In this document: positions 8,480-17,319 of the stretch, piece after piece
Layout of the letters: the number at the start of each line of letters is the position of its first letter
How positions within the stretch are numbered: position 1 is the stretch's first letter
Source: Flavobacterium sp. BFFFF2
GTDB taxonomy: Bacteria; Bacteroidota; Bacteroidia; Flavobacteriales; Flavobacteriaceae
DNA length: 64,000 nt
Reading direction: 5' to 3'
NCBI GenBank assembly: GCA_002256385.1
Contig: NKJD01000005.1
Location: forward strand, 37,038 to 101,037
Program-made: the position numbers and the translations under genes
Notes under the pieces: generated by a model
What the model saw: the letters and a program-made list of their open reading frames with translations, nothing else
What the model was told of the DNA's origin: nothing
Databases searched by the model: none

Positions 8480-9658
8480 ATGACTTTAAAAATGCTGATT
8501 GCTGCAAGAATGAACTTGGTTATTACACTATTTTTTAGCCTTCAATTTGTTGGCTATTCACAAGAAATTGCGAAAGTGGCACAACTTCAATTACCATCAA
8601 AAATACTCGAACAAAACAGGCCTGTGCTGGTGTATACGCCCAAGCAATATGAGGAACGCGACTTGGTTTCCTTTGATGTTATTTACGTTTTTGATGCACA
8701 AAACAGGGAACTTTTTGACCTCGTCCATGCGCTGATGAATTTTGAGTCACCTGAAAAACAATACATCGTGATCGGGATTGCTTCGCCTGCTTATGAGGAG
8801 ACAAATTATTATAGGAATAGCGATTTCAGCCCGAAACCCCTACATGTGCCCATCGAAAAATATTTGAGCAACAAGCCCAATGCAGAAAACTTTTGGCAGT
8901 ATGTGCAAAATGAAGTGATGCCCATGATTGACCAAAAGTACCGAACCACGCAGGTACAATATGCCATCGGCCACTCGCTAAGTGCTTCATTTGTATTGGA
9001 CAAATCCATTCATGCCCCCGAATTATTTACTGGGTTTATTTGCGTTTCCCCCAACTTGGCCTACGACAACGACCGCTTGGCCAACGATTTTGTGGCAGCA
9101 GATTTCAAAAAAAGTGCTGCTCCTAAGTTTTTATACATCAGCCAATCGAATGAACCAAAAACATGGGCAAAACCATGGGGATTGGCCTTTGAAAAAGTAA
9201 AAAACCACGTCAATAGCCACCCTGATTTTGGCAAATGTGACATCATACTTAAAGAATTTCCCAATAATAGCCATTGGAGCGGTTTTGTCCCAGCTGTGCA
9301 AGAAGCGCTTAAATTACTGACCGTTTTTATTGATAAAAACCCTTATAAATTGGTGTCAAACACACAAGAAGTCACTTTTACCATTCGGGTGCCCAATAAA
9401 GAAGATGATGCCTACATTACTGGAAATCAAAACACATTGGGCAATTGGGATCCGGCCAAAATCAAATTACATAAAGTGTCCGCTTTTGAAAGACAAATTA
9501 CTCTACATGTTCAATTTCCATTGGCATTCAAGATCACCAAAGGTTCTTGGCAATCACAAGCGACCACCAACCAACAAACCGACAGCTTAGAAAACATTGT
9601 CATCAATAAAAAAAGTGACCATGCCATCAAGTTGACCGTTTTGACCTGGAATCAATAA
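8480..9658 (+). CDS. Secreted esterase with C-terminal starch-binding (CBM20-like) domain
   Basis: About 392 residues. After an export signal (MNLVITLFFSLQFVGYSQ within the N-terminus), residues ~35-290 form an esterase D/Fes-like alpha/beta hydrolase with nucleophile motif GHSLSASF and a probable catalytic His in PNNSHWSGF. Residues ~300-390 resemble a CBM20 starch-binding module, with ITGNQNTLGNWDPAKIK as its hallmark. This suggests deacylation of, or action on, an alpha-glucan-bound substrate, consistent with the GH97 glucosidase encoded next. Three in-frame ATGs (8480, 8492, 8510) are possible; the first supplies basic residues before the hydrophobic core. Substrate remains inferred. Confidence 0.8.
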   Translation: MTLKMLIAARMNLVITLFFSLQFVGYSQEIAKVAQLQLPSKILEQNRPVLVYTPKQYEERDLVSFDVIYVFDAQNRELFDLVHALMNFESPEKQYIVIGIASPAYEETNYYRNSDFSPKPLHVPIEKYLSNKPNAENFWQYVQNEVMPMIDQKYRTTQVQYAIGHSLSASFVLDKSIHAPELFTGFICVSPNLAYDNDRLANDFVAADFKKSAAPKFLYISQSNEPKTWAKPWGLAFEKVKNHVNSHPDFGKCDIILKEFPNNSHWSGFVPAVQEALKLLTVFIDKNPYKLVSNTQEVTFTIRVPNKEDDAYITGNQNTLGNWDPAKIKLHKVSAFERQITLHVQFPLAFKITKGSWQSQATTNQQTDSLENIVINKKSDHAIKLTVLTWNQ

Positions 9659-9681
9659 ACCCAAATTTGTACATTCGTAGC

Positions 9682-11790
9682 ATGAAAAAACCAGCTCTTT
9701 TTATTTGTGTGTTCCTTACTTTTATTGGTGTTTCCTTTGCGGTAAATGGCCAAAAAGTAGTTTCTCCCAATGGCAATATTGAATTAACCTTTTCGCTTAC
9801 CGAACTCGGCGAACCACAATATGAGGTTCGTTATCAGAATCAATTGGTTGTTTTACCCAGTAAATTGGGCATCAAACTGAAAGATGACACCGCGTTAAGT
9901 TCCGATTTTAGCATTGAAACGGCAAAAACGGCTTTTGAAAGAGAAGTGTGGAAACCCGTATTGGGCGAAGTCGATGAAATTGTCAATTTATACAAGGAAC
10001 TTTCGATTACCCTACTGCAAAAGAGTACCCAACGCCAAATGATCATTCGCTTCAGGGCTTATGACGAGGGTGTGGCTTTCCGCTATGAATTTCCTGCACA
10101 GAAAAACCTGCATTACTTTGTGGTCGCCGACGAACTGACCCAATTTGGCATGTACGCCCATCACAAAGCTTTTTGGATTCCCGGCGATTTTGACACCAAC
10201 GAATACAGTTATAACGAATGTCAATTGGATGAGATAAGTACTTTTCCTGTTTCATGGAACAATGGCATCGGTTTTAAAGGTGCCCGTGCTGCGAATCGGG
10301 TGCAAGCACCTTTGCAAATGAAAACGGCCGATGGCATTTACCTCAATATTTTTGAAGCCGCTGTTCAAAATTACCCTGTCATGCATTTAACATATGATGC
10401 TGAAAATAAAACGTTCACCAGCACCTTGGTGCCAAATGCATTGGGCGATAAAGCCTATTTAAGGACCCCATCACACACGCCTTGGCGCACCATCATGATG
10501 AGCCATGATGCCCGTGATTTGGTGGCATCCAAACTCATTTTAAACCTCAATGAACCCTGCGCAATTACCGATACTTCTTGGATTAAACCCATGAAATACG
10601 TGGGTATTTGGTGGGAAATGCACGTCGGGGTTTCTACCTGGGATTATGCTGGGTCGCAAAATGCCCAAAACAATGGCCCATTAGTGGCCACTGGCAAACA
10701 TGGCGCCACGACCAAAAATGCCAAAAAATATATTGATTTTGCAGCCAAACACGGCTTTGACGGCGTGCTCATCGAAGGTTGGAATACAGGTTGGGAAGAT
10801 TGGTTTGGCAATTGGAAAGAAGATGTATTTGACTTCGTGACCCCCTACCCCGACTTTGACCAAGCCGAAGTAAGTAAGTATGCCGATTTAAAAAAGGTGA
10901 AACTCATTATGCACCATGAAACATCGGGTTCGGTGGCCAATTATGAACGTTGGTTGGACCGCGCTTTTAAGCAAACCAAAAAGTTTCATTATCCAGCCAT
11001 TAAAACGGGCTATGTAGGCCGCATTATTCCAAGAGGTGAATGGCACGATGGCCAAACCATGATTAATCATTATCACCATGTGGTGCAACGGGCCGCCGAA
11101 CAGCAACTTATGATTAACTCACATGAAAGCGCCCGACCTACGGGCATGCACCGCACCTATCCAAATTACATTGCCGCCGAAGCAGCCCGCGGAAATGAGT
11201 TCAATGCTTGGAGTGTGGGTAATCCGCCGTCGCACGAAACCATTTTGCCATTTACTCGCTTATTAGGCGGACCCATGGATTATACCCCCGGCATTTTTGA
11301 ACTGCAAATGAGTCATTACAATCCAAGCAAAAAAGAACAGGTGCATACCACCTTGGCCAAGCAATTGGCCTTGTATGTCACGATGTATTCTCCTTTGCAA
11401 ATGGCGGCCGATTTACCTGAAAATTACGAAAGATACCTTGATGCCTTTCAATTTATAAAGGCAGTGCCCGTCAATTGGTCTGACACTAAGGTGCTTGAGG
11501 CCGAACCCAACGATTACATTACCATTGCCCGCCGCGGCAAAAATAGTGCCGATTGGTTTATCGGTGCCATTACCGACGAACAAGCGCGTACCGCCAATGT
11601 CATCCTCGATTTTTTAAAACCAGGCCAAAAATACGAGGCAACCATTTATGAAGACGCGCCCGACGCCCATTGGCAAACCAATCCGAAGGCTTATAAAATC
11701 CGTAAAATTTCCCTTCAGTTTGGCCAGCAATTAGCCATTCCATTAGCGGCTGGTGGCGGTGCTGCCATTCATATTCAAGCCTTGAAATAG
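9682..11790 (+). CDS. Glycoside hydrolase family 97 alpha-glucosidase (SusB-like)
   Basis: About 702 residues with signal peptide MKKPALFICVFLTFIGVSF. The three GH97 parts are present: an N-terminal beta-super-sandwich (~28-285), a TIM barrel (~290-575) and a C-terminal beta domain (~580-700). The barrel has the family motifs VGIWWEMHVG, GVLIEGWNTGWEDW, LIMHHETSG and NSHESARPTG, with conserved Glu residues as in SusB-type inverting members; the retaining subgroup uses Asp instead. It probably trims glucose from maltodextrins in the periplasm. Neighbours fit, as the upstream esterase carries a starch-binding domain. SusC/SusD genes are not in the window. The ATG was preferred over a TTG five codons upstream. 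Confidence 0.9.
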   Translation: MKKPALFICVFLTFIGVSFAVNGQKVVSPNGNIELTFSLTELGEPQYEVRYQNQLVVLPSKLGIKLKDDTALSSDFSIETAKTAFEREVWKPVLGEVDEIVNLYKELSITLLQKSTQRQMIIRFRAYDEGVAFRYEFPAQKNLHYFVVADELTQFGMYAHHKAFWIPGDFDTNEYSYNECQLDEISTFPVSWNNGIGFKGARAANRVQAPLQMKTADGIYLNIFEAAVQNYPVMHLTYDAENKTFTSTLVPNALGDKAYLRTPSHTPWRTIMMSHDARDLVASKLILNLNEPCAITDTSWIKPMKYVGIWWEMHVGVSTWDYAGSQNAQNNGPLVATGKHGATTKNAKKYIDFAAKHGFDGVLIEGWNTGWEDWFGNWKEDVFDFVTPYPDFDQAEVSKYADLKKVKLIMHHETSGSVANYERWLDRAFKQTKKFHYPAIKTGYVGRIIPRGEWHDGQTMINHYHHVVQRAAEQQLMINSHESARPTGMHRTYPNYIAAEAARGNEFNAWSVGNPPSHETILPFTRLLGGPMDYTPGIFELQMSHYNPSKKEQVHTTLAKQLALYVTMYSPLQMAADLPENYERYLDAFQFIKAVPVNWSDTKVLEAEPNDYITIARRGKNSADWFIGAITDEQARTANVILDFLKPGQKYEATIYEDAPDAHWQTNPKAYKIRKISLQFGQQLAIPLAAGGGAAIHIQALK

Positions 11791-11791
11791 C

Positions 11792-12931
11792 ATGAATAAA
11801 CCTATTGTATATTTAGATCATGCCGCCACAACACCGCTCCATTCGGAAGTGGTGCGCCAAATGATGGAAGTACTTAGTAGTGACTTTGGCAATCCGTCAT
11901 CAACGCATCAATTGGGGCGCAAAGCCAAGCAATTAATGGAAACGGCCCGCAAAAAAATGGCGGCCATTTTGGGTGTACAAACTAGTGAACTCATTGTCAC
12001 TTCTGGGGCAACCGAAGCCATCAATTGGATACTGAAAAATGCGGTGTCTCATTTGTCCATTCGCACCATAGTGTCCAGTAAAATGGAACACCATGCCACG
12101 TTGCATACCCTTGAATATTTATCGCAAAATCAGGGAGTTCAAATTCTTTGGGTGCGCAATAATGAGAGCGGTGAAATAGATTTAAATCACCTAGCTGAAT
12201 TACTTCAAAATCGGCCAGCAGCCATGGTGGCAATCATGCATGTCAATAATGAAACAGGCGTTGTAAATCCGATCGAACAAATTGGCACTTTATGCCAACA
12301 ACACCAAGCATTGTTTATGAGCGATTGTGTACAATCGGCTGGTAAAATGAATCTAAACTTGGGGCAACTTCCGCTTGACTTTGCCGTTTTGTCGGCGCAT
12401 AAGTTCAATGGCCCGAAAGGGATTGGTTTGGCATACATCAAAAAAGGAATTAGTATGACGCCACAGTTACATGGCGGCGAACAAGAAAAAGGCTGGCGCG
12501 GTGGCACCGAAGCCGTCCATCAGGTGGTGGGTATGGCTGCGGCACTTGACTTGGCACATCAGCATTTGGCCGACAACCAAGCGCATTTAACCGCATTACA
12601 AAAATACGCCATTTCACAATTAAACACCCATTTTGAAGGCATTCATTGGAATGGAGCCGATCCGTTTTGTACCATTCTCAATATCAGTTTCCCATGGCCA
12701 GCCGACATGGCGCCCCTGCTGGTGTTCCGATTGGATTTGTCGGGCATCGCGGTTTCTAGGGGTAGCGCTTGCCAATCGGGCAGCAGTAAACCATCGCATG
12801 TATTGGCTGAAATGGGGCCATCCAATTGGTTAATGGCGCCATCCATCCGCATTTCCTTTGGCGTAAATACCCAAAAAACGGATATTGACGCATTAGTTGA
12901 AGCCTTGCTGCATTTAAAACCAAATGGGTAA
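11792..12931 (+). CDS. Cysteine desulfurase (NifS/IscS-like)
   Basis: A 379-residue PLP enzyme that takes sulfur from cysteine for Fe-S cluster or thio-cofactor assembly. Family features are YLDHAATTP at the N-terminus, GNPSSTHQLGRKAK, SGATEAINW, HVNNETGVVNPI, the PLP Lys in LSAHKFNGPKGIG and the catalytic Cys in SRGSACQSGS. The short loop around the active Cys is of the IscS/NifS class rather than SufS. It starts one base after the stop of the GH97 gene, but no iscU, sufE or other assembly genes follow, so the sulfur acceptor cannot be read from context. Length is normal. Confidence 0.9.
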   Translation: MNKPIVYLDHAATTPLHSEVVRQMMEVLSSDFGNPSSTHQLGRKAKQLMETARKKMAAILGVQTSELIVTSGATEAINWILKNAVSHLSIRTIVSSKMEHHATLHTLEYLSQNQGVQILWVRNNESGEIDLNHLAELLQNRPAAMVAIMHVNNETGVVNPIEQIGTLCQQHQALFMSDCVQSAGKMNLNLGQLPLDFAVLSAHKFNGPKGIGLAYIKKGISMTPQLHGGEQEKGWRGGTEAVHQVVGMAAALDLAHQHLADNQAHLTALQKYAISQLNTHFEGIHWNGADPFCTILNISFPWPADMAPLLVFRLDLSGIAVSRGSACQSGSSKPSHVLAEMGPSNWLMAPSIRISFGVNTQKTDIDALVEALLHLKPNG

Positions 12932-12980
12932 ATTAAAATGGCACTATTAGGTATTGTCAAATGATTTGAGTGGGAAGTTG

Positions 12981-12988
12981 TATTTTTG
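12981..12988 (+). promoter_or_regulatory. Candidate Bacteroidota -7 element
   Basis: TATTTTTG fits the TAnnTTTG -7 consensus and is followed by CG. It lies about 58 bp before the ATG of the small lipoprotein gene. A TTG at ideal spacing upstream is not seen, so the call rests on the -7 box alone. Confidence 0.35.
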
Positions 12989-13046
12989 CGAACCCTTAAT
13001 CCATCAAGGCACAATTTGTAAATTATTTGAAACTAACCATTTAAAA

Positions 13047-13478
13047 ATGAAATCAAATTTAATAATCATTTTCATTTCTTTGATTCTCTTTTCTTGTAAA
13101 ACTTATACTATTTCTAAAGCAAGTTTTAAAAGCCAATTCACAAAAACCAAAGAAATGAAAGACAAAGAAGTCGTTATCAATAACCCGCTGTTCTTAGGGA
13201 ATATAACGTACGTAGCAAATGATATTAAATCACTCAATGTGATTGACAAAGAAGGAAAGAACGTAAACATACCGAACACGCCTTCGTTAGAGATGAGGAT
13301 TACGCATAAGAATGGTACAAAATATCATTTTTATTTTGATACAATTACCTTAGAAAACAATGTTTTAAAAGGAAGTCGTTCAAGGTTTATGCCCAATCTA
13401 ACTAGGTCGATTCCATTTGACAGCATTGCTAAAATTGAAGTCCAAGAAGGCGGAAAAGATTTTCATTACCAAAACTAA
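13047..13478 (+). CDS. Small lipoprotein of unknown function
   Basis: A 143-residue protein beginning with a lipoprotein signal (MKSNLIIIFISLILFSC, acylated Cys at ~17), so it should be anchored in the envelope. The mature part is a short, mostly beta-like domain with FLGNITYVANDIKSLNVID and a C-terminal SIPFDSIAKIEVQEGG. I do not recognise the family. It is visibly more AT-rich and Lys/Asn-rich than the GH97 and desulfurase genes before it and has its own candidate -7 box, so it is likely an independent transcription unit. The frame is open 31 codons further upstream, but that extension lacks a signal peptide and was not used. Confidence 0.75.
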   Translation: MKSNLIIIFISLILFSCKTYTISKASFKSQFTKTKEMKDKEVVINNPLFLGNITYVANDIKSLNVIDKEGKNVNIPNTPSLEMRITHKNGTKYHFYFDTITLENNVLKGSRSRFMPNLTRSIPFDSIAKIEVQEGGKDFHYQN

Positions 13479-13509
13479 AAGTGGTCAACACCAATCAGGG
13501 ATTTACACC

Positions 13510-13590
13510 GATCAAACTTCAAACTTCAAATCCTTCAATCCTTCAATTATTCAATCTTTCAATCAGTAGATCAGTAAATCATTCAATTAA
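13510..13590. repeat. Short-period array of CTTCAA-type units
   Basis: Imperfect units such as CAAACTT and CCTTCAAT, then variants of ATTCAATC and CAGTAGAT, fill most of the gap before mutS2. They are similar in style, on the opposite strand sense, to the ATTGAAGG array near 6.9 kb. No coding potential. Confidence 0.7.
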
Positions 13591-13624
13591 ATCATATTGA
13601 ACTAAATAGCAGACATCATCCAAC

Positions 13625-15799
13625 ATGATCGGTATTACAGAAAAAACATTACAAGACCTCGAATTTACAAGCCTATTACATGAAGTAGCTGCCCGTTGTG
13701 TCACCGAAACGGGCCATGAAAAAGCGCTTTCTATTCAACCATTTGCCGACCGCGAAACGTTGATGCAAGCCTTACACCAAACTAATGAATATGTGGCTTC
13801 ATTTTCCAATATGAATGCCATTCCAGCCCACCAATTTGACAGTGTGGCCGCCGATTTGCCGTTAATGGCCATTGAAAACAGCTACTTGGAAGTGGGCAGT
13901 TTTAAAAAAATCGGCCAGACAGCCGAAACCGTCAAATTACTCAAATCGACACTCAAAAAATTTGAAGTCTATTATCCAGCTTTACAATTATGGAGCGACG
14001 GCGTTCCATATAGCCCATTGATCAAGCAAAGCATTGATGCCATCATTGACAAATATGGGGAATTGAAAGACAATGCCTCGCCCGACTTATTGCATATTCG
14101 ACGTGAAATTCAGGCCATAAGGTCAAAGATAAACCAAAGTTTTGGCCAAGCTTTGCGCCACCATAACGACCTTGGGCACTTAGACGACATTCGAGAAACG
14201 GTGGTCGAAAACAAGCGGGTCTTGGCCGTATTGGCCATGTACCGCCGCAAAGTAAAAGGGTCTTTATTGGGGCAATCAAAAACGGGTAGCATTGCTTATA
14301 TTGAACCAGAAGCAACCCATGTTTTTACCCGTGAACTCGACCAATTACAATGGAATGAACGCGAAGAAATCATTCGAATTCTTCGGCAATTAACCAATGA
14401 CTTGCGCCCATACATTGCTGAATTCAAGGCACATGAGGCATTTTTAGCCGCGATGGATGTGGTGGCTGCCAAAGCCCATTTGGCCCGCGATTTAAAAGCC
14501 ATTTTACCCAAAATTACCGAAAGCCGCAGGTTGTTTTTTCGGGAGGCCTACCACCCTATTCTGTGGTTGACCAATCAGAAAAGAAAAGAACCGGTTCACC
14601 CACTCATGATCGGCTTGGACGAAACCAACCGCATCATCGTGATTTCAGGACCCAATGCAGGGGGAAAAACCATTGCTTTAAAAACAGTCGGTTTGCTGCA
14701 ACTCATGCTGCAATGCGGCATGCTGATTCCAGTGCATGAGCGCAGTGAAACCTGTTTGTTTGATCGGATTTTAACCGACATTGGAGACAACCAATCCATT
14801 GAAAATCATTTAAGCACCTATAGTTATCGGCTTAAAAACATGAATTATTTTTTGCGCAAATGCAATGAAAAAACCTTGTTTTTGATTGACGAATTTGGCA
14901 CCGGCACCGATCCAGAATTGGGCGGGGCTTTGGCGGAAACTTTTTTAGAAGAATTTTATCACCGACAGGCATTTGGCATCATTACAACGCATTATACCAA
15001 TTTAAAAATGTTGGCGAATGAATTGCCCTTTGCCACCAATGCCAACATGCTTTTTGACGAAGAATCATTGGAGCCGCGTTACAAATTAATGCTCGGACAG
15101 GCCGGTAGTTCTTTTACATTTGAAGTAGCCCAAAAGATGGGCATTCCGTTAGGGCTTGTCAATCGGGCCAAAAAGAAAATTGAAGGCGGCAAAGTTCGTT
15201 TTGACCAATCCATTGCTGCATTACAGAAAGAAAGAAATAAACTCGAAAAAAACACCACTGACCTCAAAGAAGTGGAAGAAAAAGCACGCACTGAAAGCCA
15301 AAAGTTAGAACAATTAAACAACCGACTTCAAGACAAATTAGCTCGTTACCAAGAATTGTACGATGCCCACCAGCGCCTCATGCAACAAGGCCAAAAGTGG
15401 GAAGAATTGGTGGAGAAATACAGCCAATCAAAAGATAAAAAGGAACAGCTGAAACAGTTTGCCAAACAAATTGAGCAAGACATTGCCAAGCGCCAGCCCT
15501 TGCCCGTAAAAGAAAAGAAGAAGCAAGAAATTGCGTTGAAAGTGACGGAGCAAGAAATGATGCCACAGGTGGCCAAAATCAGAGAAGAGAAGGCAGAAGT
15601 GCAGAAGCAAGTTCAACTAGCTGAGGCCAACAAACCTAAACCTATTTTGCGCGTGGGCGATCGGGTGCGCATGATTGATGGCAAATCAGTGGGCAACATT
15701 GATCACATTAAGAGAGACCGCGCAGTGGTCAATTACGGGCTTTTTACCTCACAAGTAAACATCGATCAATTGGAATTGGTGGAACGAGTTAAAAAATGA
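13625..15799 (+). CDS. mutS2: MutS2 family ATPase lacking the Smr nuclease domain
   Basis: A 724-residue member of the MutS2 family, which acts on branched DNA or, in some bacteria, on collided ribosomes. It has the core clamp region, Walker A ISGPNAGGKTIALKTVGL (~340-357), Walker B LFLIDEFGTGTDP, and the ITTHYTNLK switch. A long Lys/Glu/Gln coiled coil (~515-665) follows. The protein ends with a KOW-like segment (VGDRVRMIDGKSVGNIDHI...) and stops at ERVKK. Classical MutS2 of Firmicutes is ~780 residues and carries a C-terminal Smr endonuclease domain, which is absent here. I recall similar shortened forms in Bacteroidota, so this is probably not a mutation. Confidence 0.9.
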   Translation: MIGITEKTLQDLEFTSLLHEVAARCVTETGHEKALSIQPFADRETLMQALHQTNEYVASFSNMNAIPAHQFDSVAADLPLMAIENSYLEVGSFKKIGQTAETVKLLKSTLKKFEVYYPALQLWSDGVPYSPLIKQSIDAIIDKYGELKDNASPDLLHIRREIQAIRSKINQSFGQALRHHNDLGHLDDIRETVVENKRVLAVLAMYRRKVKGSLLGQSKTGSIAYIEPEATHVFTRELDQLQWNEREEIIRILRQLTNDLRPYIAEFKAHEAFLAAMDVVAAKAHLARDLKAILPKITESRRLFFREAYHPILWLTNQKRKEPVHPLMIGLDETNRIIVISGPNAGGKTIALKTVGLLQLMLQCGMLIPVHERSETCLFDRILTDIGDNQSIENHLSTYSYRLKNMNYFLRKCNEKTLFLIDEFGTGTDPELGGALAETFLEEFYHRQAFGIITTHYTNLKMLANELPFATNANMLFDEESLEPRYKLMLGQAGSSFTFEVAQKMGIPLGLVNRAKKKIEGGKVRFDQSIAALQKERNKLEKNTTDLKEVEEKARTESQKLEQLNNRLQDKLARYQELYDAHQRLMQQGQKWEELVEKYSQSKDKKEQLKQFAKQIEQDIAKRQPLPVKEKKKQEIALKVTEQEMMPQVAKIREEKAEVQKQVQLAEANKPKPILRVGDRVRMIDGKSVGNIDHIKRDRAVVNYGLFTSQVNIDQLELVERVKK

Positions 15800-15863
15800 C
15801 GCTCTTTTTTTTATAATTGATGTTTTTATAACTTAATTTATGAGGTCAATGGGCGCTATTTGC

Positions 15864-15871
15864 TACTTTTG
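15864..15871 (+). promoter_or_regulatory. Candidate Bacteroidota -7 element
   Basis: TACTTTTG fits TAnnTTTG and lies 22 bp before the ATG of the alkaline phosphatase gene, which implies a short leader. A matching TTG at the -33 position is not evident. Confidence 0.4.
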
Positions 15872-15893
15872 AACCTCATAAACTGCTTGTACC

Positions 15894-17312
15894 ATGAATA
15901 GAAGGTCTTTTTTAAAAAACAGTGGAATCGCCCTAACAGCAGGCAGCATGATGCCCAGCTTGGTTGGTGCTCAATCACCACAGTTAGCGGAAGAATTTGG
16001 CAGTAAAAAAGCCAAGAATATCATTTTCATGGTGAGTGACGGCATGAGTTTGGGCACTTTGGCCATGACCGATACTTTTTTGCAACGCAAGTATGGCAAA
16101 GGAAGCCAATGGTTGTCGCTGTATAAAAACAGAGAAGTGATGCGCAGTTTAATGGATACCGCGTCAGCCAGCTCATTAGTTACCGACTCGGCGGCGGGTA
16201 GCTCGTCTTGGGGCGGCGGTGTTCGTGTCAATAACGGTTCATTGAATGTCGGCCCCGATGGAACACCTTATTTACCTATTTTACAGAAGTTTAAAAAGAA
16301 AGGTAAAAAAGTGGGCTGTGTCACCACAGTTCCTATTACTCATGCTACTCCAGCTGGATTTTGCATCAATGCGGCGTCTCGAAATTCTCAATCAGATATT
16401 GCCGATATGTACCTCAAGTTGCGGTTTGATGTCATGATGGGTGGTGGTTTAGACTATTTTACTGCCGATAAACGCAAAGACGGCAAAGATATGCTGTCCG
16501 AATTTGAACGCAACCAATTCAAGGTCGTGCGGAATCGGTCTGCCCTTTTGGCATTGAAAACACAACAAGAACTCATAGGGGTATTTGATCGAGATGGCCT
16601 CCCCTATTCTATTGATCGACAACAAGATGCTACCCAATCTGCTCAAATACCTACCTTGGCTGAAATGGCGCAAAAAGCCATTGAATGTATGGCAGCGCAT
16701 CCAGAAGGGTTTGTATTGCAAGTGGAAAGTGGCAAAGTAGATTGGGCCGCGCATGGGAATGACATTGCGGCTTTAATCCATGAGCAAATTGCTTTTGACC
16801 TAGCTATTGAGGTGGTCATGGATTTTGCACGCAAAAACAAAGACACTTTGGTAATTATTACAACAGACCATGGCAATGCCAATCCTGGTCTTATTTACGG
16901 CAAAGAAGCCAATGCCAATTTTGACCGTCTTCAGACTTTTGATCATACCAATGAATGGCTTTTGAATGCCATTCATGCGGATAGTTCCTCGCTATATGTG
17001 CAAGAATTGTTTAAAAAGCACCAACAAATTGAACTGAACAACGATGAAGCCAAGCAAATTTTAGGGTATTACACAGGGCTTGAAAAAGAAGAAGCTGGTG
17101 GCCTGTATAACTATAAAAAACTTCCCTATAAATACGTGGCCGAATTGCAAAAAAAACATACATCAGTGGGTTGGATTAGCATGGATCATTCCGGTGATTT
17201 TGTAGAATTGGCTGCTTTTGGTCCTGGTTCTGATAAGCTTCCCGCTTTTGTGAAAAATACCGACTTGCACACTTTTATGTTGGATGCAGCTGAAATTGAA
17301 AATAAATTCTAA
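15894..17312 (+). CDS. Secreted alkaline phosphatase
   Basis: A 472-residue phosphomonoesterase of the PhoA-type metal-dependent family. The N-terminus MNRRSFLKNSGIALTAG is a probable Tat signal (RR-SFLK). Metal and catalytic motifs are MVSDGMSLG (metal-binding Asp), SLVTDSAAGSSSW with the phosphorylated Ser after Asp, and ITTDHGNAN for the second metal site; a late WISMDHSGDFVELAAFGPGS carries the final His ligand. The enzyme would release phosphate from organic esters in the periplasm. It is followed eight bases later by recQ on the same strand, although the two have no shared function. A candidate -7 box lies just upstream. Length is as expected. Confidence 0.9.
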   Translation: MNRRSFLKNSGIALTAGSMMPSLVGAQSPQLAEEFGSKKAKNIIFMVSDGMSLGTLAMTDTFLQRKYGKGSQWLSLYKNREVMRSLMDTASASSLVTDSAAGSSSWGGGVRVNNGSLNVGPDGTPYLPILQKFKKKGKKVGCVTTVPITHATPAGFCINAASRNSQSDIADMYLKLRFDVMMGGGLDYFTADKRKDGKDMLSEFERNQFKVVRNRSALLALKTQQELIGVFDRDGLPYSIDRQQDATQSAQIPTLAEMAQKAIECMAAHPEGFVLQVESGKVDWAAHGNDIAALIHEQIAFDLAIEVVMDFARKNKDTLVIITTDHGNANPGLIYGKEANANFDRLQTFDHTNEWLLNAIHADSSSLYVQELFKKHQQIELNNDEAKQILGYYTGLEKEEAGGLYNYKKLPYKYVAELQKKHTSVGWISMDHSGDFVELAAFGPGSDKLPAFVKNTDLHTFMLDAAEIENKF

Positions 17313-17319
17313 CTGACCG

